Shown here: positions 25,884 to 32,686 of the stretch, piece after piece | Numbering within the stretch: position 1 is the stretch's first letter | Layout of the letters: each line of letters opens with the position of its first letter | Position numbers and translations under genes: made by a program | From: Nibribacter koreensis | Lineage (GTDB): Bacteria > Bacteroidota > Bacteroidia > Cytophagales > Hymenobacteraceae | Direction of reading: 5' to 3' | DNA: 64,000 bases | Assembly: GCF_039541795.1 (NCBI RefSeq) | Contig: NZ_BAABGX010000002.1 | Span: forward strand, 1,612,001 to 1,676,000 | Notes under the pieces: generated by a model | The model's database searches: none | The model's input: the letters and a program-made list of their open reading frames with translations, nothing else | Told to the model about the DNA's origin: nothing

Positions 25884-27431
25884 CTAGCTAGCTATTCTTT
25901 TTCTTCTCCCAGCTAACCACCGTTCCAGTGCCAGCAACAAAGCCAAAACACCTACCAACCACAGCTTCAAATCAAGCACCTCTTCTGTTTTTGGCCTGAT
26001 TTCCTGAAAAGAGCCCGAAAACGGTTTAGGGCGTTCTACTTCTGGGGGCAGGGCGCGGGTGTCATACTGGGTTTTCCAGGCGGTGTTCTCCGGGAAGAGC
26101 AGACGGAGGAGCGCTTCGGGGAAGTGGCCGCTATCCACCAGCGCGTTCCACGTGGGATGGAAGCGGCTGTAGAACTGGTAATGGGCCTGGTTGGCTTTGT
26201 GTGTTTGGGTGAGCAAGGGGTCGCCGTAACCGTCCAGCCACAGTACCAGCGCCTGAGGGTTCTTCTCTGCCGAAGTGCGCTGGTGTAATGGTACTTGTTG
26301 CGGGATGCCAGGAATCTGAAGCCAGCTTTCTCGTTTCTGGACGCGGGCAGAACTGGGTGCATCTTGCACCGTTTTTAGCCTCTTTTCCGGGAAACGGGCC
26401 AAAAACGGAGGAAGCGGTTCATCCGTCAGCCAGAAAACCCAGTCAGGCGCGGTGCTAGTCAAGGGCTGAGGGCTGGAGGAAACGGAGAGGGAATAGGCCT
26501 GCTCGCGGTAGTCTAGGGCCGTTTGCAGGGCGGCTTTCAAGTAGCGCACATCGGCTTGCCGGGCTTTGTCTACCCGCACCAACACCTGCAAAGGCAGTTT
26601 TTGAAGCGGAATGGTGTTTTGTGCGCCCCCTTGTAAGGTGAGTGAATCAGTTTGAGCGTGAGCGGTGAATTTGATGGCAGGCAGTTGGGGCAGGGAAATG
26701 GTTAGTCCTGATGTTGGTTTGGCTACTGTATATTCGGTAAAGGTCACAGCCTGTTCATCGCTTTTGCCCACTTTAAGGCGAAGTTGATTTTTCTGGGTGT
26801 AATAGGCTTCCTGTAGCCAGACTTCCGTTTGCGGCGCACTTACCGGCACCCAGGCAAACCCAGCGCGCAAGGCAGGCTGTGGGCCGCGGTGATGGCGGAT
26901 CAGGTTGGTGGTGAAAATCCAGGCCTTCGCGTGGGCTGGTAGGCTTCTGGTCAGTACCCGCAGGCGCACCCAGGCATTGGTGGTATCTGCAGCGGTGCTG
27001 TCGGACTTAAAACTGGCGATGGACGTCTCTTGGTCTAAGGATAGCTTCGGGAAACCCGAGGCCAGCGTATGCACCTGCCATCCTTTGCGAGCCAGCGAAT
27101 CTACCGTAGTCGTAATCTGGGAAAGGTATTGCTTCTGGAAAAGGGCTGGATGCAGATATACATGGTTTTCGGGCTTGGCGGTGACGGGCCGCGTCCATTG
27201 CGGTTGGGCCAAGAGCAAGGCCAGCAACAGCACCATCAGGCACCTGAGCAACAGCAACCACACCTGCGACAGATGGATACTGCTCAGCTTCTGGCTCTGC
27301 GACGGCTGTAGCCACCTGATACTACCCACCTGCACTGTCTTGGGTGGCTTTTTGTTCCATAAATGGATGGCAATAGGCACCAACATGCCGGCCGCCGCCC
27401 ATAACCAAACCGGATGCAGAAACTGAAGCAA
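25884..27431 (-). CDS. BatA-domain membrane protein
   Basis: 515 residues. The N-terminus LQFLHPVWLWAAAGMLVPIAIHLWNKKPPK, followed by a second helix (VWLLLLRCLMVLLLALLLAQP), is the BatA/TIGR02226 signature of MoxR-associated aerotolerance-type operons. The rest is extracytoplasmic with no intact MIDAS motif seen, ending in a C-terminal helix (LKLWLVGVLALLLALERWL). Two palindrome copies are read in frame: residues about 342-354 (PFLARFPEKRLKT) and about 470-482 (FSGSFQEIRPKT). Partner of the DUF58 and MoxR proteins upstream and DUF4175 downstream. Confidence 0.85.
   Translation of the reverse strand: MLQFLHPVWLWAAAGMLVPIAIHLWNKKPPKTVQVGSIRWLQPSQSQKLSSIHLSQVWLLLLRCLMVLLLALLLAQPQWTRPVTAKPENHVYLHPALFQKQYLSQITTTVDSLARKGWQVHTLASGFPKLSLDQETSIASFKSDSTAADTTNAWVRLRVLTRSLPAHAKAWIFTTNLIRHHRGPQPALRAGFAWVPVSAPQTEVWLQEAYYTQKNQLRLKVGKSDEQAVTFTEYTVAKPTSGLTISLPQLPAIKFTAHAQTDSLTLQGGAQNTIPLQKLPLQVLVRVDKARQADVRYLKAALQTALDYREQAYSLSVSSSPQPLTSTAPDWVFWLTDEPLPPFLARFPEKRLKTVQDAPSSARVQKRESWLQIPGIPQQVPLHQRTSAEKNPQALVLWLDGYGDPLLTQTHKANQAHYQFYSRFHPTWNALVDSGHFPEALLRLLFPENTAWKTQYDTRALPPEVERPKPFSGSFQEIRPKTEEVLDLKLWLVGVLALLLALERWLAGRRKRIAS
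25986..26023. repeat. dispersed palindrome, intragenic copy C
   Basis: TGTTTTTGGCCTGATTTC ... GAAAAGAGCCCGAAAACG, in frame near the 3-prime end of the BatA-domain gene. Confidence 0.85.
26370..26407. repeat. dispersed palindrome, intragenic copy D
   Basis: CGTTTTTAGCCTCTTTTC ... GGAAACGGGCCAAAAACG, in frame in the BatA-domain gene; the second copy in the same gene, 384 bases from copy C. Confidence 0.88.
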
Positions 27432-27577
27432 AACTACTTAGATAGAAGCGAGGTGTACCACATAAGACGCAAGACCAAAGGGTGTCGGTCTCAGGAACCA
27501 AGATACTGGCAGGGCGCGGCATTTCCTATACCGTGGGCCGTTAATGTGCGCCGTTGCATAATGCTTAGAAGATAGAA

Positions 27578-28033
27578 TTAAGTGGACGGCACCAGCGTGC
27601 TTTTGAGATGGCGGTCATACAGGATAATGGACCCCGCCGAAGCCACATTCAAAGACGTTTCGCCGGGCAGTTGCACCAGGTGGTGGCATTTGGCAAGGAC
27701 GGTCTTGGTAAGGCCGTGGTCTTCGGCGCCCAGCAGGTACACGCACCGCTCTGGGTGCACAAACTGCTCCACCGGCACCGACTTTGTATCCATTTCAATC
27801 CCCACCAGTTGGCAACTGTAGGGCAGGTGCTGGTAGAAATCCTCCAAGTCCTGGTAATGGTACAGCGGAATCTCCTTCCAACTCTTATTGGTGTCTGTAG
27901 ATTGCCTTTTATACCGCTTGCCAATGGTGAAAATGAAGCTAGCCCCCAGCAAACTCGCCGACCGCCACAGCGTGCCCATGTTGGTCTCATGCTTCGGCTC
28001 AAAAATGCCTATCCCAAAGTAGCCGGTTGTCAT
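27578..28033 (-). CDS. SpoU/TrmH-family RNA 2'-O-methyltransferase
   Basis: 151 residues from the ATG at 28033 (MTTGYFGIGIFEPKHETNMG). The SPOUT trefoil-knot motifs are present: GTLWRSASLLGASFIFTIG (motif 1), RCVYLLGAEDHGLTKTVL (motif 2, with the G-x-E) and VQLPGETSLNVASAGSIILYDRH (motif 3). The longer frame back to 28156 runs through a palindrome copy (LFPRKQPKNEK) and a GAATGA tandem repeat and is not likely to be translated. It lies within the BatA cluster on the same strand but is functionally separate. Substrate tRNA or rRNA cannot be told from sequence. Confidence 0.88.
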   Translation of the reverse strand: MTTGYFGIGIFEPKHETNMGTLWRSASLLGASFIFTIGKRYKRQSTDTNKSWKEIPLYHYQDLEDFYQHLPYSCQLVGIEMDTKSVPVEQFVHPERCVYLLGAEDHGLTKTVLAKCHHLVQLPGETSLNVASAGSIILYDRHLKSTLVPST

Positions 28034-28075
28034 TGAATGAGTGAATGATTGAGAGATTGAATGAATGAGAGAATG
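28034..28075. repeat. short GAATGA-type tandem repeat
   Basis: Degenerate repeats of GAATGA(G/T) immediately upstream of the methyltransferase start; could make the leader length variable. Confidence 0.6.
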
Positions 28076-28098
28076 GGCAAAGATAGGACGAGGTTTTT

Positions 28099-28136
28099 CG
28101 TTTTTGGGCTGTTTCCTGGGAAAGAGGCTTAAAATG
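28099..28136. repeat. dispersed palindrome, copy 5 (degenerate)
   Basis: CGTTTTTGGGCTGTTTCCTG ... GAAAGAGGCTTAAAATG; upstream of the methyltransferase gene. Confidence 0.8.
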
Positions 28137-28167
28137 GAAATAAGAATTACTCCCAATGCACGCGTGC

Positions 28168-28309
28168 CGTCCCCCTTTGAAGGGGGGAGGGGGATGATTA
28201 TTCTTGCTGATGTAAATATTGGCTTTTTTAATAGCGCAGTTGCTAATAGTTGAAGCCTCTTAAACTTGATACGTCTTTGTCATCCCCCTACCCCCTTCAA
28301 AGGGGGACG
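28168..28309. mobile_element. MITE-like element, copy 1
   Basis: 142 bases bounded by inverted repeats of about 30 bp: GTCCCCCTTTGAAGGGGG plus AGGGGGATGAT on the left and the complement on the right. No coding capacity. Lies 71 bases beyond the stop of the DUF58 gene. The interior is unlike that of copy 2. Confidence 0.7.
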
Positions 28310-28380
28310 AAGGAGTACCTATTTAAATAAGCTAAGCCAACTCAATGCAATTAAAACCAAACTCAAGGCTTAGAATTCAT

Positions 28381-29265
28381 TTACTGCTTGGCTCGGTTCA
28401 ACAAAAATGCCCGCAAAGCTTTGTCCAATGGCTCATGCAAGTGGAAGCGCTCATAGTGAATTTGGCGTTTCCGGGTGTCTGTTTCCAGGGTTTGCAACCA
28501 GGCGTTGAGGTTATCCAGGTAGTCTCTGCGTTGGGCCTCTGAATTGACCTGCAAGGTTTGTCCCGTCTCTAAATCCTGAAAAGCCACCTGCCCCTGATAG
28601 CTGAATTCCAGCTCGTTCTTGCCCATGAGATGAAACAGAAGCGTGTCTTTTTCGCGGGTGCCAATCTTGCGCAAGGTCTCTGAAATCTCAGAAGTCTGCT
28701 CGTACATATCGGTGACCAGCACGGTAATCTCCTTTTGTCGCTTTTTCGCAAAAACAGGCGTTAAGCGGTCCAGGCTGGGGAAGTTGCCGGTGGGTTGCAA
28801 TTGGTCTAACTGATGGAAGAGCCGTTGCAGATGTTGGCTGGATTGTCCGGGCGCCAAGGGCAGCACCTGATTTTCCTGTAGAACAAACAGCCCCACGGCA
28901 TCGCCTTGCTGCACCGCCAGATACGCTAACGCCGCCACCAGATACCGCGCATAATCCAGCTTGGTCAGGTTGCCATCTTGGTGCGCCATAGAACCACTGG
29001 CATCCACCACAAACCTTACGGCCACACTGCTGTCTACCTCAGACTCCCGAATGTAATACCGGTCTGCCCGCGCGAACAACTTCCAGTCCAAAGCCCGCAA
29101 ATCATCGCCGGGCTGGTAGCTCCTGTACTGACTGAACTCAATCCCCGCCCCTCGCCGGATACTCTGGTTCTGCCCCAGCAAAAAGCCATCCACCACCGAC
29201 TTGGCAATCAAGCGCAGGTCTTTGATGGCAGTAAAGGTTTGCGGGTTTAGAAGGCGGTGCGGCAT
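28381..29265 (-). CDS. DUF58 family protein (VWA-like)
   Basis: 294 residues, cytoplasmic. The DUF58 signature is YRSYQPGDDLRALDWKLFAR (about 48-66), followed by a VWA MIDAS motif Asp88-Ala-Ser90-Gly-Ser92 (VVDASGSM) and VLVTDMYE later. DUF58 proteins pair with MoxR AAA+ ATPases; the upstream MoxR gene is on the same strand, separated here by a DUF559 gene and by a MITE-like element. Another MITE-like copy follows the gene, so it is bracketed by two. The stretch VFAKKRQKEI (near 28735) vaguely resembles the palindrome peptide but fits the family without it. Confidence 0.9.
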   Translation of the reverse strand: MPHRLLNPQTFTAIKDLRLIAKSVVDGFLLGQNQSIRRGAGIEFSQYRSYQPGDDLRALDWKLFARADRYYIRESEVDSSVAVRFVVDASGSMAHQDGNLTKLDYARYLVAALAYLAVQQGDAVGLFVLQENQVLPLAPGQSSQHLQRLFHQLDQLQPTGNFPSLDRLTPVFAKKRQKEITVLVTDMYEQTSEISETLRKIGTREKDTLLFHLMGKNELEFSYQGQVAFQDLETGQTLQVNSEAQRRDYLDNLNAWLQTLETDTRKRQIHYERFHLHEPLDKALRAFLLNRAKQ

Positions 29266-29296
29266 AGATTATAAGTGTTTTATTCAAGAGCTTTTT

Positions 29297-29439
29297 CGTC
29301 CCCCTTTGAAGGGGGTAGGGGGATGATTTACTTTTGGTGAGTATTCACATTCCCGAGATGCATTTTCGTTGTTTCATTGCTTTGGCTGATGGTTCTGCAA
29401 GCGGCTTTGTCATCCCCCTACCCCCTTCAAAGGGGGACG
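29297..29439. mobile_element. MITE-like element, copy 2
   Basis: 143 bases with about 30-bp perfect terminal inverted repeats identical to copy 1 (left CGTCCCCCTTTGAAGGGGGT..., right its complement ending GGGGGACG). Located 32 bases upstream of the DUF58 start. Confidence 0.72.
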
Positions 29440-29456
29440 GAATGCGTGCTGAAAAC

Positions 29457-29831
29457 TCAGGGCTGTTTCTCAGTTTTTTCAGCTATCCAGGTTTCTAATG
29501 TTCGTTGCACGTTAGGTAAATCATTCATCACTTCATCGTCAGTAAAACGCAAAACGGTGAATCCTAATTCAGACAAAACCTTATCTCTTGCCGCATCTTC
29601 CTCTGTTTTAAACTTATGGGAATAGCCATCTACCTCAATAACCAGCATCAACTCCTTGCACAAGAAATCTGCTATATAGTTAGCAATGGGCCGCTGGCGA
29701 AGAAACGAATAACCCAACTTTCGTTTACTCAGCAACTCACACCATAACCTGATTTCTGCTTTGGTAGAATCTGCCCGTAGAGATTTTGCAAGGGGCTTTA
29801 GGTTCTTGTTATAGTCAAGATTGTCTGGCAT
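29457..29831 (-). CDS. DUF559 (Vsr-like PD-(D/E)xK) endonuclease-domain protein
   Basis: 124 residues from ATG 29831 (MPDNLDYNKNLKPLAKSLR); a TTG 12 bases upstream is the only alternative. The domain spans nearly the entire chain: LRADSTKAEIRLWCELLSKRKLGYSFLRQRPI, then the catalytic core YIADFLCKELMLVIEVDGYSH with Asp and E-x-D residues, and RDKVLSELGFTVLRFTDDEV. DUF559 relatives are found near very-short-patch repair and mobile elements; activity is assumed, not known. It sits between MoxR and DUF58, where those two genes are usually adjacent, so I take it as an insertion into the operon. Confidence 0.82.
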   Translation of the reverse strand: MPDNLDYNKNLKPLAKSLRADSTKAEIRLWCELLSKRKLGYSFLRQRPIANYIADFLCKELMLVIEVDGYSHKFKTEEDAARDKVLSELGFTVLRFTDDEVMNDLPNVQRTLETWIAEKTEKQP

Positions 29832-29849
29832 AACCAAAAACAATTCTCT

Positions 29850-30845
29850 TTACCGCAATACCTCCCTTGGCAACTCCACGCCTTTCACCAACTCTTCCAC
29901 CACCTTATCCGTGGTAATATTATCCGCCTCTGCTGAGAAATTGACCAAGATTCTATGCCGAAGTACCGGATACGCCATGGTATGCAAATCTGGCAAAGTC
30001 ACCGCGAATCTGCCTTGCAACAGAGCGCGGGCTTTGGCGGTGAGAATGAGCGCCTGACCGGCTCTAGGACCAGCGCCCCAGCGCACAAACTCTTGTACAT
30101 AGGAAACCTGTGTTTCTTCTGGGCGGGTGGCACGAACCAAGCGGGCAACGTAGCCCACCAGTTCATCTGAGATAGTGACTTCGCGCACCAGGCTTTGCAG
30201 CGCCATAATCTCAGGCCCCGTCAAGATAGGTTGTACTTGCGCACGCGCACCGCCGGTGGTGCTTTTCAGAACGGAGATTTCCTCCAGTTCAGTGGGGTAT
30301 TTGATTTTGATGTACAACAGAAAACGGTCCAACTGGGCCTCGGGGAGCGGATAAGTACCGCTTTGCTCAATGGGGTTCTGCGTGGCCAATAAGAAGAATG
30401 GTCTAGGCAATGGATAGGTTTTGCCGGCGTAGGTCACTTCAAATTCCTGCATCGCCTCAAGAAGCGCTGCCTGGGTTTTAGGCGGAGTCCGGTTAATCTC
30501 ATCTGCCAGCACAATGCTCGCGAAGATGGGGCCTTCATTGAACTGAAAGAAACGCTTGCCGGTGGTGTGGTCTTCTTCCAGGACCTCAGTGCCCAGAATA
30601 TCTGTAGGCATGAGGTCTGGTGTGAACTGAATACGCCGGAAAGGCAAATCCACTGCGCTGGCCAGGGTGCGCACCAGCAAGGTTTTGGCCAAGCCAGGTA
30701 CGCCTTCCAGCAGTCCGTGGCCGCCGGCCAGAAGTGTGATGAGCACCTCATCCAAGACCTCTTGCTGGCCTACAATAATTTTACCTATTTCCTGCCGCAG
30801 GACAGGGAGTTTGTCTAAAAGCTGAGTTACTTCTTGTGCAGTCAA
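29850..30845 (-). CDS. MoxR-family AAA+ ATPase
   Basis: 331 residues. Walker A GVPGLAKT (48-55), Walker B VLADEINR with Asp115-Glu116, sensor 1 LLATQNPIEQSGTYPLPEAQLDRFLLYI and a C-terminal lid (AQVQPILTGPEIMALQ ... ALLQGRFAVTLPDLHTMAYPVLRHRI). MoxR ATPases act as chaperones that remodel or load metal into VWA-domain partners; the DUF58, BatA-domain and DUF4175 genes downstream are the expected partners. Together with the DUF4159 and TldD/TldE genes upstream on the same strand this forms the typical Bacteroidota cluster. It is the first gene of its run, with palindrome copy 6 in the promoter region. Confidence 0.95.
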   Translation of the reverse strand: MTAQEVTQLLDKLPVLRQEIGKIIVGQQEVLDEVLITLLAGGHGLLEGVPGLAKTLLVRTLASAVDLPFRRIQFTPDLMPTDILGTEVLEEDHTTGKRFFQFNEGPIFASIVLADEINRTPPKTQAALLEAMQEFEVTYAGKTYPLPRPFFLLATQNPIEQSGTYPLPEAQLDRFLLYIKIKYPTELEEISVLKSTTGGARAQVQPILTGPEIMALQSLVREVTISDELVGYVARLVRATRPEETQVSYVQEFVRWGAGPRAGQALILTAKARALLQGRFAVTLPDLHTMAYPVLRHRILVNFSAEADNITTDKVVEELVKGVELPREVLR

Positions 30846-30908
30846 GGGAGATAGAAGCTAATGGATACGTGGTAACCAAAGTAAGGGATTGTTATGGAAT
30901 TTGCGCGT

Positions 30909-30946
30909 TGTTTTTAGCCTAGTTTCCAGAAAACAGGCCAAAAACG
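30909..30946. repeat. dispersed palindrome, copy 6
   Basis: TGTTTTTAGCCTAGTTTC ... GAAAACAGGCCAAAAACG, between the divergent MoxR and TPR genes. Confidence 0.9.
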
Positions 30947-31023
30947 GAAAGGCTGGTTCCTGTCATCTTCCGCCTGAAATATTTGTGTACCTTAGAGTAG
31001 ACATATTCCCTAATGCCGCTCTT

Positions 31024-31737
31024 ATGAAAAAGCTTCTTTGGCTTTTATTATTCATTGTTTCAATTACCCAGATGCAAGCCCAGTCCAAGCGGTGGGCAGA
31101 GTGGCAGAAGCGTGGCGAGAAGCAAATCAATCTGTTGCCCATGTACGGCGGCCAGCCCAAGTCTAAGAATCTGTTGGCTTTGGATAAAAAGTTTTTAGCC
31201 TCGATAGACAACAAAGGCGGTACCCGCGCCGAGAATAGTAAGTATTTTTCTGACCGCGGATGGCAGCACTTTCAGCAAGGCGATTTTGAGACCGCTATGT
31301 TCAGGTTCAACCAAGCCTGGCTATTAGACTCTACCAATGCCAAGCCTTATTGGGGCTTCGGAATTATCTGTGGCATGTTAGAGAATTATGATGATGCTTT
31401 TACCTACTTGCACAAAGCCTATGCGCTGGATTCTTCTGATGTCCAGCTTCTATGTGACATTGTGTTTACCAACTTTTGCAAGTACCAAGAAACGAACCAA
31501 GCGCTCTATATAGAGAATGCGTCGGTGGCCAGTCAAAAAGCGCTACGCCAGAGTCCAGATCATGCCTTTGCGCTCTATTCCCACGCCTTGGTGCAGTACA
31601 TGAAGAAAGATTATGCCAGCACTTGGGAGTATCTGTACAAAGCCAAGGAAAAGGGAGAAGTGGGGCTAGACCAGGATTTTATAAAAGCCTTGCATGCTCA
31701 GCTACCTGATCCAAAAAAAGAGTTTGTGAAAGATTGA
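31024..31737 (+). CDS. secreted TPR protein
   Basis: 237 residues from ATG 31024, which begins a clear signal peptide (MKKLLWLLLFIVSITQMQAQS). Two or three TPRs follow (about 85-190; SDRGWQHFQQGDFETAMFRFNQAWLLDSTN, YDDAFTYLHKAYALDSSDVQ, SQKALRQSPDHAFALYSHALVQYMKKDYASTWEYLYKA). A longer frame upstream passes through palindrome copy 6 and is rejected. A TA-CCTTAG sequence near 30988 resembles a Bacteroidota -7 box. It is the only plus-strand gene in this cluster, so its relation to it is unclear. Confidence 0.78.
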   Translation: MKKLLWLLLFIVSITQMQAQSKRWAEWQKRGEKQINLLPMYGGQPKSKNLLALDKKFLASIDNKGGTRAENSKYFSDRGWQHFQQGDFETAMFRFNQAWLLDSTNAKPYWGFGIICGMLENYDDAFTYLHKAYALDSSDVQLLCDIVFTNFCKYQETNQALYIENASVASQKALRQSPDHAFALYSHALVQYMKKDYASTWEYLYKAKEKGEVGLDQDFIKALHAQLPDPKKEFVKD

Positions 31738-31754
31738 GAGAGACCATCTTTTTC

Positions 31755-31793
31755 CATTTTTGTTTTAGTTTCCCGAAAACAGGCTAAAAACAG
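31755..31793. repeat. dispersed palindrome, copy 7 (degenerate)
   Basis: Right half GAAAACAGGCTAAAAACAG is good, left half has lost GCC. Lies between convergent TPR and DUF4159 genes. Confidence 0.75.
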
Positions 31794-31802
31794 AGCAGAC
31801 GA

Positions 31803-31826
31803 TTTCTAATTCATAATTTCTAATTG
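31803..31826. repeat. AT-rich short repeat (TTCTAATT type)
   Basis: TTTCTAATTCATAATTTC unit; related copies at 47809-47838 (same orientation) and 57983-58013 (opposite). Confidence 0.6.
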
Positions 31827-31835
31827 AACTAAGCA

Positions 31836-32456
31836 CTAACTGGTCAGCGCGTACATCAGAATATTCACCCCAAATTTGGTGTTGTCCTCGGCTAGCCAGC
31901 GCTTGTTTCTAAAGTCATAATCCCACTCACAGCCGTAGTCTTTGTTGCTGTAGAGTACTCCTATGCGGCCATTCACTTCATAGGCTTTGAGGTAGTCGTG
32001 CACCAGGTCATCGCCCCAGCCGTTGAGTTCAAACGACGTGGTGGGCGGGCCTTCTTCAAACTTGAAAAAGGACTTGTACAGCGCATGGGTATTGGGGAGT
32101 TTCTTCAAAGCCTTCGGGCCGAAGCAGACGCGCATCTGCTCCTCAAACGACCGCGCAAACAAGCCGTCAATGTCATGGTTGCAATCGTCCACAAACACAA
32201 AACCGCCGTTCTGCACATACTTCACAAAGTTGGCCTTCTCCTTGGCGTTGAACTGCACCAGTTTGTGCCCGCTCAAATAGCAGAAAGGATATCTAAATAA
32301 TTCAGCGCTTTCCAGAGAGATGACCTTCTCCTGCTCCACCACGGGCACGGTGGTGTATTCTACCAAAGAGTGTAGCAGATTGGAGGGCATGCGCTGGTCA
32401 GTGTCCCAGTTGCCGGAGCGGTATTGGAGGCGTACGAAGGTGAAGGGAGTAGGCAT
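31836..32456 (-). CDS. DUF4159 family protein
   Basis: 206 residues with no signal peptide. The family pattern is FTFVRLQYRSGNWDTDQRMPSNLLHSLVEYTTVPV (start), YPFCYLSGHKLVQFNAKEKANFVKYVQNGGFVFVDDCNHD, and a C-terminal GVLYSNKDYGCEWDYDF. The fold is thought to be a glutamine-amidotransferase-like Rossmann domain; I see no catalytic triad and make no claim. DUF4159 genes accompany MoxR/DUF58/BatA clusters, as here. The plus-strand TPR gene separates it from MoxR. Confidence 0.88.
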   Translation of the reverse strand: MPTPFTFVRLQYRSGNWDTDQRMPSNLLHSLVEYTTVPVVEQEKVISLESAELFRYPFCYLSGHKLVQFNAKEKANFVKYVQNGGFVFVDDCNHDIDGLFARSFEEQMRVCFGPKALKKLPNTHALYKSFFKFEEGPPTTSFELNGWGDDLVHDYLKAYEVNGRIGVLYSNKDYGCEWDYDFRNKRWLAEDNTKFGVNILMYALTS

Positions 32457-32480
32457 TTGGTGAGGTCCCTACATTACTAA

Positions 32481-32573
32481 TTTGTCATCTTGAAAATATT
32501 TTGTGAGCCAGCTGTAGTAGCGATTAAGTAAGCGCTATTCTAGTTCGACCACAAGGTCCTTTCAGGATGACAG
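32481..32573. repeat. inverted pair of the GACCTTGTGG repeat
   Basis: TTTGTCATCTTGAAAATATTTTG at the left and CCACAAGGTCCTTTCAGG at the right (32549-32573) are in inverted orientation, enclosing about 40 bases. The same units flank 62612-62910. Confidence 0.65.
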
Positions 32574-32606
32574 ATAAGGAAAATCGAGAGTATATTAATT
32601 TGTACT

Positions 32607-32643
32607 CGTTTTCAGCCTATTTTCCAGAAAACAGCCCGAAAAC
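32607..32643. repeat. dispersed palindrome, copy 8
   Basis: CGTTTTCAGCCTATTTTC ... GAAAACAGCCCGAAAAC, directly downstream of the TldE terminator. Confidence 0.9.
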
Positions 32644-32647
32644 AAAA

Positions 32648-32673
32648 AAGCCCCTCTCCATTGGAGAGGGGTT
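32648..32673 (-). terminator. intrinsic terminator of the tldE-like gene
   Basis: Stem CCCCTCTCCA / TGGAGAGGGG followed on the minus strand by a T tract. Confidence 0.85.
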
Positions 32674-32686
32674 TGGGATGAGGCGT

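Noticed and set aside
28735..28765. Fifth intragenic palindrome copy in the DUF58 gene (VFAKKRQKE)
   Set aside because: Only about half of the consensus aligns, and the residues fit what is expected of the family in front of the second VWA strand.
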